Source: an uncultured Collinsella sp.
GTDB lineage: Bacteria; Actinomycetota; Coriobacteriia; Coriobacteriales; Coriobacteriaceae
DNA length: 64,000 nt
Assembly: GCA_934668875.1 (NCBI GenBank)
Contig: CAKUON010000007.1
Span: forward strand, 83,610 to 147,609
Direction of reading: 5' to 3'
The notes below the pieces were generated by a model, which was not told the origin of the DNA, ran no database searches, and saw only the letters and a program-made list of their open reading frames with translations. Below are positions 49,759 through 59,255 of the stretch, in pieces (within the stretch, counting starts at the first letter, position 1; each line of letters begins with the position of its first letter). Position numbers and translations under genes: made by a program.

Positions 49759-50825
49759 TATGCGTTCCCCTGTTTGGTGCCCTTCATGCGGTACAGGGAG
49801 TCCGCAAGAATGGCAGGGTTGTTAACGCCAAAGTCGCCCAGGCGCTCCGGATCCTCGCTGATGTCGTCCATGAGCTCCTGCAGTGAGCCGTACTCGTCGA
49901 CGATCTTCTCGGCCACGCCGTCGCGCACGACGGACACGCGAGAAAGCGTGCGCAAGCCCAGCGGCGTCATGACGGAGTCCTCGTCCAGGTCGTCGTAACC
50001 CAGAACCGCCGCCACATGCTGTGGGTCGGACAGGTCCTTGGGCGTCATACGGGCAAGCTCAGCGCGAATCTTCTCGGCGTTTGCCTCGGAGGAATCACTT
50101 GCATAGTCGCGGATCATCAGGTCGTACTCGGTATCCATGCTGGAGCCGGCGAGCTGCTCGAGCTGCATCTGCACGAGCTTGCCCTGGTTGCCCAGCTTGA
50201 CAATGCAATCCTTAAGCTCAGTCTTTGCCTGCTGCATGATCTCGAAACTCGAGAAAATGCCGGTGATGTCGGCGAGCGTAACGTAGTCGTCGAGCTCAAG
50301 GGCCGTCAGGCGCAGCAAGGAGCGGTCGAGCGACTGACGGGTGGTCTGGAGCGTGGCGACGAGCTGGTTGACCGAGCTCATGATGGTGGTGACGGGCTGG
50401 ATCTCGTAGCTCTTACCGTGGACGTACACGTTGACGACGGCACGACGGGCCGAGACCGAGATCACGATGGCGTCGGTGAGCACCGACATGCGAGCGGCGG
50501 TACGGTGACGCATGCCCGTCTCACTCGTGGCGAGCGAGGGATCGGGATTGAGGTGGAAGTTGGCGCGCAGGATCTGGGTGAGGTCGCCATCGATGACGAT
50601 GGCGCCGTCCATCTTGGAAAGCTCGAACAGGCGGTTCGAGGTAAACGAAATGTTGAGCGGGAAGCCGTCGTTACCAGCAGCGAGCACGTTTTCGGTGTCG
50701 CCGACGCAGATAAGGGCGCCCAGGTGACCAGCAATGATCATGTCGAGGGCGGTGCGGATCGGCTGGCCAGGTGCCGTCAGGCGAATAGCCTGTTCCATAC
50801 GCTTTTGCAGCTCGTTCTTATCCAA
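49758..50825 (-). CDS. disA: DNA integrity scanning protein, diadenylate cyclase
   Basis: 355 residues. The DAC domain has LSKMDGAIVIDGD (DGA motif) and ETGMRHRTAARMS (RHR motif); a helical spine and the C-terminal HhH DNA-binding domain (LRTLSRVSVVRDGVAEKIVD) follow. It makes c-di-AMP and pauses at branched DNA. Start is a TTG with GGGAGCG upstream. It heads the operon disA-ispD-ispF-cysS-rlmB-NYN. Confidence 0.95.
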   Translation of the reverse strand: MDKNELQKRMEQAIRLTAPGQPIRTALDMIIAGHLGALICVGDTENVLAAGNDGFPLNISFTSNRLFELSKMDGAIVIDGDLTQILRANFHLNPDPSLATSETGMRHRTAARMSVLTDAIVISVSARRAVVNVYVHGKSYEIQPVTTIMSSVNQLVATLQTTRQSLDRSLLRLTALELDDYVTLADITGIFSSFEIMQQAKTELKDCIVKLGNQGKLVQMQLEQLAGSSMDTEYDLMIRDYASDSSEANAEKIRAELARMTPKDLSDPQHVAAVLGYDDLDEDSVMTPLGLRTLSRVSVVRDGVAEKIVDEYGSLQELMDDISEDPERLGDFGVNNPAILADSLYRMKGTKQGNA

Positions 50826-50982
50826 GGCATCGCTCCCATCGTATACGCTCCATAAACGTCAATAAGTTTCTCACGGTTTGCCCCTGTGACGCCTGCAAAA
50901 TCCGATGCTTACAGAATGAGCGAACACAGCTGAGAGCCCCAATCCAAATGAGCTGCTTATGTGGTAGCATCGGGATTCGCAT

Positions 50983-51120
50983 AAATGAGGGAGTAGTCGC
51001 GTGATCGGGTTCGCCTCCGGTGGCGCGGCAAGTCAACACACTGGCCGATGTGGCCTGGCTTGCCTTAATGAACGAGACTCGTGGCTGTGCGCGCAACGCG
51101 TACGCCACGGGTCTTTTTTG
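50983..51120 (+). ncRNA. yybP-ykoY (manganese) riboswitch with terminator
   Basis: GAGGGAGTAGTCGC starts the P1 region; GGCAAGTCAACACACTGGCC and the later TTAATGAACGAGACTCG match the conserved blocks of the yybP-ykoY aptamer that senses Mn2+. A terminator (GACTCGTGGC...GCCACGGGTC, then TTTTTTG, 51073-51120) overlaps the 3' side, so Mn2+ binding should allow readthrough into mntP. The upstream part of the 347-bp gap shows nothing more. Confidence 0.88.
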
Positions 51121-51172
51121 TTACTCCCCCAAGAGGTACACGCGGGCCCGCCCGCAGAGAGGGAGCCAGACT

Positions 51173-51751
51173 ATGGGACTCGCAGAGCTCGTGCTGCTCG
51201 CCGTTGGCCTTTCGATGGATGCCTTTGCCGTATCCATCTGCAAGGGACTTGGCATGAAGAAGATCAACCTTAAAGTCGCCGTGGTGCTCGGCCTGTTCTT
51301 TGGCGGCTTTCAGGCCGGCATGCCCGTAATCGGATGGGCGCTTGGCAGTCAATTCATGGGCATCATCGGACCCATCGACCATTGGATCGCCTTTATCCTT
51401 TTGGCCTTTATCGGCGGCAAAATGCTGTGGGAAGCCTTTACCGAGGACGAGAATGAAGGCGACGGCAAGGATGCCGAAAAGATTGACCTGGGCGAGTACC
51501 TGATCCTCGCCATTGCCACCTCAATCGACGCCCTAGCGGTGGGCATCTCATTTGCCGCGCTCTCGGTCGACATCGTGCCCGCCGTATCGCTCATCGGCGT
51601 CACGACGTTTGTCTTTTCCGTTGCCGGCGTGGCAATTGGCCACACCTTTGGCGCGCGCTACGAAAAACCTGCCACCATCGTGGGCGGCATCGTGCTCATC
51701 CTCATCGGGCTTAAGATCTTGCTTGAGCATCTGGGGATTCTCGCACTGTAA
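51173..51751 (+). CDS. mntP: Manganese efflux pump MntP
   Basis: 192 residues, six membrane helices in two homologous halves: LSMDAFAVSICKGL in helix 1 and TSIDALAVGISFAAL in helix 4, both with the metal-binding Asp. MntP exports Mn2+. ATG with AGAGGGAG upstream. The riboswitch in its leader fits this function; a strong terminator follows. Confidence 0.93.
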   Translation: MGLAELVLLAVGLSMDAFAVSICKGLGMKKINLKVAVVLGLFFGGFQAGMPVIGWALGSQFMGIIGPIDHWIAFILLAFIGGKMLWEAFTEDENEGDGKDAEKIDLGEYLILAIATSIDALAVGISFAALSVDIVPAVSLIGVTTFVFSVAGVAIGHTFGARYEKPATIVGGIVLILIGLKILLEHLGILAL

Positions 51752-51756
51752 CGAAT

Positions 51757-51793
51757 AACGGCCGCCCGGCATTACGCCAGGCGGCCGTTTTCA
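51757..51793 (+). terminator. Terminator of mntP
   Basis: ACGGCCGCCCGGC and GCCAGGCGGCCGT pair around ATTAC with a small bulge and are followed by TTTTC; lies between convergent mntP and pepD. Confidence 0.85.
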
Positions 51794-51831
51794 TAGCCAG
51801 CCGTTTTAGAGCGGCTTAACCAAGGCGACCT

Positions 51832-53289
51832 TTACGCAGCGAGGCGCTTGAGGACGTCGATGAGCAGCTCGTAGAAGCGCTCGGCAGAAGCGAGCTCCAT
51901 GCTCTCGTCCGGGGTGTGGACATCGGAGAGCGTCGGGCCCACGGCGATGGCGTCCAGGCCGTGCAGGGCCTCGGCAAACAGGCCGCACTCAAGGCCGGCG
52001 TGAATGGACTCGATGCGCAGATCGGAGCCAAAGAGCTCGCGATAGCTCTCGACAAAGACGTCGCGGACCGGCGAATGCTCGGCATAGCTCCAGCCGGGAT
52101 ACTCGAACTCGAACTTGGCGTCGAAGCCCAAGACATCGGCCAGCGTCTGGAGGCGGTCCTTGAACTCGTTCTGCAGCGAGGTGATCGAGGAGCGCGGGGA
52201 CAGCATGATCTTGACCTCGTTATCGGAGGTGGCGACCACGCCGATGTTGGAGGAAACCTCAACGGAGCCGTCGGTGGCGACGTTGCGGCGGATCACACCA
52301 TTGGGGGCAAGACGCAGAGCGCGAATGAGGGCAAGTGCGGACTTCTGGTCCATGGCCTCGACCTCGGCGTCGTCGGCAATCTCGACGGTGCAGGTAAAGC
52401 CGGGGTCGAAGACCTCGAGCTCGGCAGTGACGTCGGCGATGATGCCACGGGCGATCTCGGCCGCGGCCTCGGCGGCAGCATGGTCGGCATAGACCAGAAC
52501 GGCCTTGCACTCACGGTTGATGGCGTTGTCCTTAGTGCCGCCGTTAAAGCTGACGATGGCGGGCTCGCCGGCAACCATCAGGCGGTCGATGATGCGGGCC
52601 ATGATGAGGTTGCCGTTGCCGCGCTCCAGGTTGATATCGTTGCCGGAATGACCACCCAGTAGGCCGGAGATGTCGAGCGTGAGGGTGCTACCGGTCTTGT
52701 GCTCGCGCGCGATGGGGCAAGTGTAGGTAACGACGACGCCGCCGGCGCAGCTGACGGTGGCAACGCCCTCTTCCTCGGAGTCAAGGTTAATCATGGTGCG
52801 GGCGCTAATCTGGGACTTGTCGAGCGTCTCGGCGCCGACCAGGCCAGTCTCCTCGTCGGTGGTGAATACGCACTCGAGGGCGGGGTGAACGATCGAATCG
52901 TCGTTGAGCACAGTAAGCATCAGAGCGACAGCAATGCCGTTGTCGGCGCCCAGGGTGGTGCCGTTAGCGGTGAGGACGCCGTCCTTGACGACCAGGTCGA
53001 TACCATCGGTCGTAAAGTCGTGCTCAACAGAGCCCAACTTGTCGCACACCATATCGATATGGCCCTGCAACATCACGGCCGGGGCGTTCTCGGCACCGGC
53101 AGAAGCGGGCTTGCGAATGATGACGTTGTAGACCTCGTCCTGGTACACATCGAGGCCGTGCTCCTTGGCAAACGCAACCAAGAAATCGCTGATGCCCTTC
53201 TCGTTGCCAGACCCACGGGGGATCGCGCTGACCTCCTCAAAGAAATGGAACAGCTGGGCGGGCTCGTAGCCGGTGATCTTGTAATCCAT
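51832..53289 (-). CDS. pepD: Aminoacyl-histidine dipeptidase (Xaa-His, PepD)
   Basis: 485 residues. M20 metal sites: LQGHIDMVCDK (His, Asp), GADNGIAVAL (Asp), FTTDEETGLVGAE (Glu) and DSEEEG; the lid/dimer domain holds SGLLGGHSGNDI, and the last His is in the HAGLECGLF block. It splits Xaa-His and other dipeptides. The ATG at 53289 has AAGGAGG; the open frame extends 35 codons upstream without conservation. Confidence 0.93.
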   Translation of the reverse strand: MDYKITGYEPAQLFHFFEEVSAIPRGSGNEKGISDFLVAFAKEHGLDVYQDEVYNVIIRKPASAGAENAPAVMLQGHIDMVCDKLGSVEHDFTTDGIDLVVKDGVLTANGTTLGADNGIAVALMLTVLNDDSIVHPALECVFTTDEETGLVGAETLDKSQISARTMINLDSEEEGVATVSCAGGVVVTYTCPIAREHKTGSTLTLDISGLLGGHSGNDINLERGNGNLIMARIIDRLMVAGEPAIVSFNGGTKDNAINRECKAVLVYADHAAAEAAAEIARGIIADVTAELEVFDPGFTCTVEIADDAEVEAMDQKSALALIRALRLAPNGVIRRNVATDGSVEVSSNIGVVATSDNEVKIMLSPRSSITSLQNEFKDRLQTLADVLGFDAKFEFEYPGWSYAEHSPVRDVFVESYRELFGSDLRIESIHAGLECGLFAEALHGLDAIAVGPTLSDVHTPDESMELASAERFYELLIDVLKRLAA

Positions 53290-53445
53290 GGTGCCTCCTT
53301 GGCGCAACTGGTTAGACAGTAAGACATGCGACTTGTATATTCCCAGACTTTGCGTGCATAAACCAGTCGAAAACGCCGAGCGCTCTCGCATCATCGGCTA
53401 ACGGTGGAGCGCATAGCGTAACGATCACAACTTCGCAGCTCTACA

Positions 53446-53479
53446 AATCGAGGCGCCCTTGCCAGAGCGCCTCGATTGC
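53446..53479 (-). terminator. Terminator of clpC
   Basis: Minus strand AATCGAGGCGC and GCGCCTCGATT form an 11-bp perfect stem, loop TCTGGCAAGG, followed by TGTAG; 24 bp after the clpC stop. Confidence 0.75.
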
Positions 53480-53502
53480 GCGAATCAAATTGCCGCCACG
53501 CC

Positions 53503-56145
53503 CTACAGCGCGCCGGAACCGGCTTGCATCATGCCGCCGGGGCCCGAGGTCACGCCGCCGCTCACGGGCGCAGCGTTGCCAGTGTGCGGTGCCGCCGGGG
53601 CGGTATCACCACCGAGCGTGCCCGCCGGACGCGGTGCCGGGATCTCGCCCGTGCCGTGGCTAAAGACAAACTTGCCATCGGCCACGTCGCACAGAACGGT
53701 ATCGCCCTCGCCCCACTCACCGGCCAGAAGCTCCTCGGACAGCGGGTCCTCGATGAGCTTTTGAATAGCACGGCGCAGCGGACGCGCACCGTTGGTGAGG
53801 TCGGTACCCTCGGCCACGATCTTGTCATAGGCCGCATCGGTGAGCTTGATGTTCATGCCGTTGGCAATCAAACGCTGACGCAGGTCGTCCACCAGCAGGT
53901 GCGCGATCTTGGTGAGATTCTCGCCCGAGAGCTTCTGGAACACCACGATGTCGTCGATGCGGTTGAGCAGCTCGGGGCGGAACAGGCGCTTGAGCTCGCC
54001 CATCGCGCGGCCGCGGATCTCACTCGACGTGAGACCCTGCTCGCCGGTGGTGCCAAAGCCAACGCTTGCATCCTGCGCAATCTCGCGGGCGCCCACGTTG
54101 GACGTCATGATGATCACGGTGTTGCGGAAGTCGACCGTCTTGCCCTGGCTATCGGTCAGACGACCCTCCTCTAGCACCTGCAGCAGGATGTTGAAGATAT
54201 CGGGGTGCGCCTTCTCGATCTCGTCGAACAGCACGACCGAGTACGGGTGGCGACGAACGGCCTTGGTGAGCTGACCGCCCTCGTCGTGACCGACGTAACC
54301 CGGAGGGCTACCGATGAGCTTGGAAACCTCGAACTCGCTACCGAACTCGGACATGTCGAAGCTGATGAGTGCGTCCTTGCTGCCAAAGAGGTACTCGGCA
54401 AGCGTCTTGGCGAGCTCGGTCTTACCCGTGCCGGTGGGACCCAGGAAGATAAAGCTGCCGCCGGGGCGACGCGGGTCCTTGAGCGGCGAGCGGCTGCGGC
54501 GCACGGCCTTGGCGACGGCCTCGACTGCCTCATCCTGACCGATGATGCGCGTCTTGAGCACGCTTTCGGCCTGCAGCAGGCGACGGCTCTCGCTCTCGGT
54601 AAGCGAGGACACCGGCACGCCCGAAGTCACGGACACGATATCGGCGATCTGACTCACATCGATGGTGAGCGGGCTGGCGTCGAGCTCGGCAGTCCAGGCA
54701 GCCTTGGCCTCGGCGAGTTCAATCTCGGCAGCCTTCTGCTGCTCGGTGATCTCGGCGGCCTTGTTCATGTCGTCGCTCTCGGTGGCCTCCTGCGCGGCAG
54801 CCTTGAGCTCCTCGATGCGATGCTCGGCCTCGCGCACCGGCTCGGGCGCGCGATTCGCGGCGATGCGAGCGCGAGCACCGGCCTCGTCGATGAGGTCGAT
54901 GGCCTTATCGGGCAGGAAGCGATCCTGGATGTAGCGGTTGGAGAGGTTCGCGGCGGCCTCGATGGCACCCTGTGTATAGCGCACGTGGTGGTGCTCCTCG
55001 TAGCGCGGCTTGAGCGCGGTCAGGATCTTGACCGTATCCTCGACGCTCGGCTCCTCGACATCGATGGTCTGGAAGCGGCGCTCGAAGGCCGGGTCCTTGG
55101 TGAGGTACTTGCGGAACTCCTCGGCCGTGGTGGCACCGATAATCTGGAAGGCGCCGCGCGCGAGCACCGGCTTGAGCATGGAGCTCGCGTCGATGGAGCC
55201 CTCGGCGGAACCGGCACCGATGATGGTGTGCATCTCATCGATAAACAGGATGACGTCGTCGGCCTCGGTTGCCTCCTGGATCACGTTCTTGAGGCGCTCC
55301 TCGAACTCACCGCGATACTTGGCGCCCGCAACGAGACCCGGCAGGTCGAGCGTCCAGATATTCTGGTTCATGAGGTTCTCGGGCACGTTGCCGGCAGCGA
55401 TCTGCTGGGCCAGACCCTCGACAATGGCCGTCTTACCCACGCCAGGGTCGCCCAGGATGAGCGGGTTGTTCTTGGTGCGACGCGAAAGAATTTCCATCAT
55501 ACGCTGAACTTCCTTTTCGCGGCCGATCACCGGATCGAGTTCGCCGTCGCGCGCCTTCTGCGTAAGGTTGGTCGCGAACTGCTTAAGTGTATCGGTACCG
55601 CTCCCCTTTTGCTGGGAGGCATCCGAGCCGCTAAAGAACGGCAGGCCCGTACCGGGACGACCAGCACCGGCGCCAGCGAGCGGACGCTTCTTATCCTGGT
55701 CCTTGGCGGTGAGTTTCTCGATAGCCTTTTTGATGGAGGCGGACGACACACCCAGGCGCATGAGGATGTCCATGGCCATGCCGTTGCCCTCTTCGACGAT
55801 GCCGATCAGCAAGTGCTCAGTCGACACGTAGGTCTGGTTGTTCTCACGCGCCACGCGGAATGAACGCTCCATCACGCTAATGACGAGCGGCGTAAAGGCG
55901 AGCTTGGCCGCCTCGGTCTCCTCACTGGGCTCGGGAACCGTGGTCTGGACCTCTTTGAGAGTATCCATGATGTCATCGTAGGAGATGTCGAGCGAACGCA
56001 GTGCCTCGGCGGCAATGCCCTCGTCCTCCTTGGCAAGCGCGAGCAGCAGGTGCTCGGTGCCCACCTTATTTGAGTGAAGATCGAGCGCTTCTTGCTTGGC
56101 CATGGACATGACTTTGCGCGCGCGATCGGTAAAACGGTCTAACAT
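53503..56145 (-). CDS. clpC: ATP-dependent Clp protease ATP-binding subunit ClpC
   Basis: 880 residues. Double Clp-N repeat (residues 1-145), D1 AAA+ with [15 protein letters not shown], a coiled-coil middle region with a UVR-like stretch ([20 protein letters not shown]), and D2 with [20 protein letters not shown] and [13 protein letters not shown]. It unfolds substrates for ClpP. After the D2 end (about residue 830) comes a 50-residue Pro/Gly/Ala tail finishing [13 protein letters not shown], reminiscent of GroEL tails and longer than usual for ClpC. Monocistronic. Confidence 0.95.
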   Translation of the reverse strand: MLDRFTDRARKVMSMAKQEALDLHSNKVGTEHLLLALAKEDEGIAAEALRSLDISYDDIMDTLKEVQTTVPEPSEETEAAKLAFTPLVISVMERSFRVARENNQTYVSTEHLLIGIVEEGNGMAMDILMRLGVSSASIKKAIEKLTAKDQDKKRPLAGAGAGRPGTGLPFFSGSDASQQKGSGTDTLKQFATNLTQKARDGELDPVIGREKEVQRMMEILSRRTKNNPLILGDPGVGKTAIVEGLAQQIAAGNVPENLMNQNIWTLDLPGLVAGAKYRGEFEERLKNVIQEATEADDVILFIDEMHTIIGAGSAEGSIDASSMLKPVLARGAFQIIGATTAEEFRKYLTKDPAFERRFQTIDVEEPSVEDTVKILTALKPRYEEHHHVRYTQGAIEAAANLSNRYIQDRFLPDKAIDLIDEAGARARIAANRAPEPVREAEHRIEELKAAAQEATESDDMNKAAEITEQQKAAEIELAEAKAAWTAELDASPLTIDVSQIADIVSVTSGVPVSSLTESESRRLLQAESVLKTRIIGQDEAVEAVAKAVRRSRSPLKDPRRPGGSFIFLGPTGTGKTELAKTLAEYLFGSKDALISFDMSEFGSEFEVSKLIGSPPGYVGHDEGGQLTKAVRRHPYSVVLFDEIEKAHPDIFNILLQVLEEGRLTDSQGKTVDFRNTVIIMTSNVGAREIAQDASVGFGTTGEQGLTSSEIRGRAMGELKRLFRPELLNRIDDIVVFQKLSGENLTKIAHLLVDDLRQRLIANGMNIKLTDAAYDKIVAEGTDLTNGARPLRRAIQKLIEDPLSEELLAGEWGEGDTVLCDVADGKFVFSHGTGEIPAPRPAGTLGGDTAPAAPHTGNAAPVSGGVTSGPGGMMQAGSGAL

Positions 56146-56167
56146 GCTAGTTCCTCTTAGACGAGCT

Positions 56168-56215
56168 AGTTTTTTTCAAACGCAAAGCGCCGCCCCGCGG
56201 CAGCGCTTTGGTCTC
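56168..56215. other. Hairpin in the clpC leader region
   Basis: AAAGCGC and GCGCTTT enclose a GC-rich loop between the clpC ATG and its likely promoter (minus TTAACATATACTCC near 56226-56240). No CtsR box was recognised. Confidence 0.4.
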
Positions 56216-56333
56216 TTTACCCATATGGAGTATATGTTAACCGTTGGGACCTTTCCCGCCCGTAGCCGCGCGACAACGTCTACAAAAAAGGAATTGCTCG
56301 GGTCCGTTTGGCGGTTTGGTTTTGAGCTGCTGT

Positions 56334-56927
56334 CTAGCAGGCGGGCTCGGCGTCCATGCTCTCGGCAACTTCATTGACGGCATCGGCAACGGGAGCGCCC
56401 GGCATGCGCACGAGCTCCATGTGCGGCTCGGCAAAGACCGTGCCCATGGGGAAGGCGCGGCGGAAGACAAAGCGAGCAACCGGACCGGCCACCAGCAGGT
56501 TCCAAGGTAGAGCCATGATAAAGTTGCGCGGAATGTTAACGAGCCACATCGTCGGCAGCAGCTGCAGGTTGGCGAGCGGGCCGCCGGGCATGTGGAACAG
56601 GCCCTCGCACGCACCGTAGAGCGACATGATGATGACCATAGGAATGACCATGCAGGAGCTGACGGCGAGCGTCATGGCAATCGGCGAGCTCTTGCCTGGC
56701 GTGACCAGGAATTTAAAGGCGAAACCCTTGGCGAGCGGGCTGGCGACAAACCAGTCGCAGCACATGGCAAAAACGTAGGCAACGGGGAAGCCGAGCCACG
56801 CGGCGGCAACAACCTCGCCGTTGATGGCCCCATGCTGCAGGGCAACGTTGTAGATGCTCATCCAGAGCACCATGCAAAAGCACATGATAAAGGTGAACAG
56901 CAGGCTCTCTCGTTTGTTGATAGGCAT
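56334..56927 (-). CDS. DUF2798 family membrane protein
   Basis: 197 residues and four membrane helices in two repeats: MPINKRESLLFTFIMCFCMV and GKSSPIAMTLAVSSCMVIPM. The motif MSIYNVALQ and WLVNIPRNFIMALPWNL are typical of DUF2798 proteins of gut bacteria; no function is established. The ATG at 56927 is chosen from the conserved MPINKRE start and an AAAGGA site; an open frame continues 20 codons upstream. Confidence 0.82.
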   Translation of the reverse strand: MPINKRESLLFTFIMCFCMVLWMSIYNVALQHGAINGEVVAAAWLGFPVAYVFAMCCDWFVASPLAKGFAFKFLVTPGKSSPIAMTLAVSSCMVIPMVIIMSLYGACEGLFHMPGGPLANLQLLPTMWLVNIPRNFIMALPWNLLVAGPVARFVFRRAFPMGTVFAEPHMELVRMPGAPVADAVNEVAESMDAEPAC

Positions 56928-56976
56928 AAAGGGCAAAATCCTTTCTGTGTTACGCCGCGGCACCACGCAACAAAAA

Positions 56977-57021
56977 CGGGCGGGCAAGATGGAGCTGTTG
57001 GGACTTCATCTCGCCCGCCCG
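56977..57021 (-). terminator. Terminator of the ThrE-type gene
   Basis: Minus strand CGGGCGGGCGAGATGAAG pairs with CTCCATCTTGCCCGCCCG (one wobble), followed by TTTTTGTT. It lies beyond repeats F and E after the exporter gene; 57022-57137 shows nothing else. Confidence 0.85.
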
Positions 57022-57137
57022 TGATACGTGCGTCTGCGACTACTTATGTGGTGGAACCAGCCTAGCACGAAAACCCCGCGCTTCGTAAGCGTTGAGTTTA
57101 TGGAGATGCAGGGCACCAATAATCCCCCGACCCCATA

Positions 57138-57204
57138 AGTTGCGGTGGAATACGGACTGTTTTGACCCTTTATGCAGTAATCCAGTCCCTATTTCACCGC
57201 AACT
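57138..57204. repeat. Inverted repeat, family E copy 2
   Basis: AGTTGCGGTGGAATACGGAC (57138 on) and its complement ending at 57204, 22-bp arms with two differences, loop 23 nt: same arms and same loop length as copy 1 at 19465-19531. Confidence 0.9.
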
Positions 57205-57207
57205 CAT

Positions 57208-57240
57208 TTGGTGCAAAGCAACCTGTCCCCCTTGCACCAA
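57208..57240. repeat. Small palindrome, family F, after the ThrE-type gene
   Basis: TTGGTGCAA and TTGCACCAA enclose AGCAACCTGTCCCCC. It touches the stop codon of the exporter gene at 57241 and matches the copy at 23354-23382 inverted. Confidence 0.8.
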
Positions 57241-58809
57241 TTAGCTGGTGTGGCGCCAGCGGGGGTCGGTGAGCGTACGCGCCACACCCAGGCCAACGGG
57301 CAAAAACGCCACGATGAGCACTGCACGCACAAACCAGCCGAGCATATTGACCGTGTCGAAGGTGCACATGTAATACATCGAGCGATAGAGATACAGACCG
57401 GGCACCATAATGACAATCGATGGCACCGTGAGGGCGATACGTGGATAGGTGAGCTTGATTTCGGCTAAGCTCGCGAGCAGACCCGATACCAGCGCGCCGA
57501 TAAACGCCGCCGCCTCGGGAGGCATGCCAGCGCTCAAGCCCAGAAAGGGAAGCAGCATCGGCACATCGACGAGCGTAAGGCGCAAGGTATTAGACACGGC
57601 GCCGATGAGCCCTGCCGCCGCCGCCATCTTTACCGGACTGTTGAACATAACCGAGAAGCCAAATACACCGACGAAGCTCATCACCACACGCAAGAGTGTA
57701 AGAGCCAACGGTGAGAGCCCGAGCGGGGCAAAGCCATCCGGCGCCAGCCCCACACACTCGGCAACCATCCAGCCTACGAGGGTCGCCATCACAATAATCG
57801 ACACAGCATACGAAAGACGCTCAATGCCGCTTCGCATATCGAGCTTAGCGATGTCGAGGCCTGCCGTAATGAGGGGAAAGCCGGGAATCACAAAGAGCAT
57901 GGCGCCGATATAGCCTTCTTGGTGCGACATTGCCCCCGGAATGACCTGGCCAAGGCCGATCAATGCCAGCAGATACGAAACGCAAGCGAGCGCAACGCCG
58001 ATCGTCAGCGCGCTAAACTGGCCAAGGCCTTGCTTGAGAATATGGGAGCGAGCGAAGTTGCCGACACCAGCGCCCACAAATGCACAAGCCATCTCGATAG
58101 GGCCGCCGCCGAGCAAAAAGACAAAGGCGCCACAAGCACAGGCCGCCGCAAGGCCCTGTTGCCAGGGAGTGTAATCGGGTTTTGAACTCTCAACGGTCTT
58201 GAGCATCTCGTGGTACTCATGCACGGTAAACCGGCGCCCGTAAACCTCGATTTCCTTTAAGAAGCTCTCCATCATCCAAATGCGATGGGTATTGACTCCC
58301 GTTGTGGGTAGGCTGACGACCTCGTTAAAGCAGTGGCCGCCTTCGATGCAGGTGCACTCAAACGACAGGAGACTCAGGTCGACGTGAATCGTGACGCCGA
58401 GTACGGCAGCAACACGATTCATGGTATCGCGCACGCGCCAGGCACCTGTTCCACTTGCCAGCATAAGCATGCCGGTGCGGCAGATGATGGATGATTTATC
58501 GGTGAGCGGCGCATCGACGGCAAGCTCATCGCCTGCCGTCACGATCTGGCGCCAGTCGGTTTTCATATGGAGGGCGCCGGCACGAACACCGTGGTGCATG
58601 GGGACTCTTGAGAGCAACGAATCATGGTGCGAAGGCTGTGGGGGTTCCGTCGATTCGACCTCGTCCTCGTCGGGCCCTTCATCAACAAGGTCGAAAGCAT
58701 CGAGCGCCGCCGGCTCGCGACGATCGGTCAATTCCTCGTCCTCATCATCAAAATAGTTGAACTGATCGAGCATGTCCTCTTCGATTGCACGATCGCTCGC
58801 GTCGTCCAT
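57241..58809 (-). CDS. Threonine/serine exporter family protein (ThrE type)
   Basis: 522 residues. An acidic N-terminus (about 85 residues) is followed by the ThrE_1 domain (CRTGMLMLASGTGAWRVRDT, VDLSLLSFECTCIEGG, then five helices) and the ThrE_2 half with five more helices (GMPPEAAAFIGALVSGLLAS). Family members export Thr and Ser. Both halves in one chain matches the Corynebacterium ThrE layout. ATG at 58809 with AAGGGAG upstream. Confidence 0.85.
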   Translation of the reverse strand: MDDASDRAIEEDMLDQFNYFDDEDEELTDRREPAALDAFDLVDEGPDEDEVESTEPPQPSHHDSLLSRVPMHHGVRAGALHMKTDWRQIVTAGDELAVDAPLTDKSSIICRTGMLMLASGTGAWRVRDTMNRVAAVLGVTIHVDLSLLSFECTCIEGGHCFNEVVSLPTTGVNTHRIWMMESFLKEIEVYGRRFTVHEYHEMLKTVESSKPDYTPWQQGLAAACACGAFVFLLGGGPIEMACAFVGAGVGNFARSHILKQGLGQFSALTIGVALACVSYLLALIGLGQVIPGAMSHQEGYIGAMLFVIPGFPLITAGLDIAKLDMRSGIERLSYAVSIIVMATLVGWMVAECVGLAPDGFAPLGLSPLALTLLRVVMSFVGVFGFSVMFNSPVKMAAAAGLIGAVSNTLRLTLVDVPMLLPFLGLSAGMPPEAAAFIGALVSGLLASLAEIKLTYPRIALTVPSIVIMVPGLYLYRSMYYMCTFDTVNMLGWFVRAVLIVAFLPVGLGVARTLTDPRWRHTS

Positions 58810-58929
58810 ATAGACGCTCCCTTCCTGCCGACTAACCCCCATCCTAGGCAGCGACGGCTAAAGGAAACATAAAAGAGACGGCTGTCATGCGAGCCATGTG
58901 CGCAATATCCGTTGGGCAATCGTTTAAGA

Positions 58930-59061
58930 ACGTCCCCAATGACTACAAGGAGTGTCCCCAAGTGCCGGCACAAAAGGAACGTCCCTAAGTGCCAGCCACC
59001 TAAGTGTCAACCAAGGCAACGCCGATGCCTTGGTAACGACAGCGAAAGCCCGCCAGAGCGA
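58930..59061. repeat. Degenerate GTCCCC repeats and repeat module C copy 2
   Basis: GTCCCCAATGAC, GTGTCCCCAAGTGCC and CGTCCCTAAGTGCCAGCC recur in 58930-59000 (relics of family F-like palindromes). Then GCCGATGCCTTGGTAACGAC and AGCGAAAGCCCGCCAGAGCG (59031-59061) repeat the module at 23405-23445. No gene in 58810-59113. Confidence 0.7.
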
Positions 59062-59113
59062 GCAAGGTCCTTTTGGGGCGAGATGACACCATAGGTTGAG
59101 TATAAGTCAGCGA

Positions 59114-59250
59114 GCGGGCCGCATTTGAGGCAAGGTGACGTGAAACGAAAGGGCGCTGACCTTCTGGTCGCGCCCTTGAAGTTGAACGTCAGATTGTCCA
59201 AATGCGGCCCGCGCAGCGTCGGCCGGTCCGCCGTTCGGTAGAACGGCGGA
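59114..59250 (-). repeat. Family B element copy 2 (structured RNA candidate) after lysS
   Basis: The same architecture as 3688-3826. The outer stem is 14 bp (59114-59127 with 59199-59212) with a different sequence. The inner hairpin AAGGGCGCTGACC-TTCT-GGTCGCGCCCTT keeps the single bulged base. The single-stranded blocks CAAGGTGAC and CAGATTGT are conserved, as is the terminal hairpin CCGCCGTTC-GGTA-GAACGGCGG. It begins immediately after the lysS stop. Confidence 0.8.
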
Positions 59251-59255
59251 ACCAA

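Noticed and set aside
59007..59255. 82-codon minus frame over family B copy 2
   Set aside because: The frame is explained by the repeat; the equivalent region at family B copy 1 (3540-3746) is not open in the same way over the whole element.
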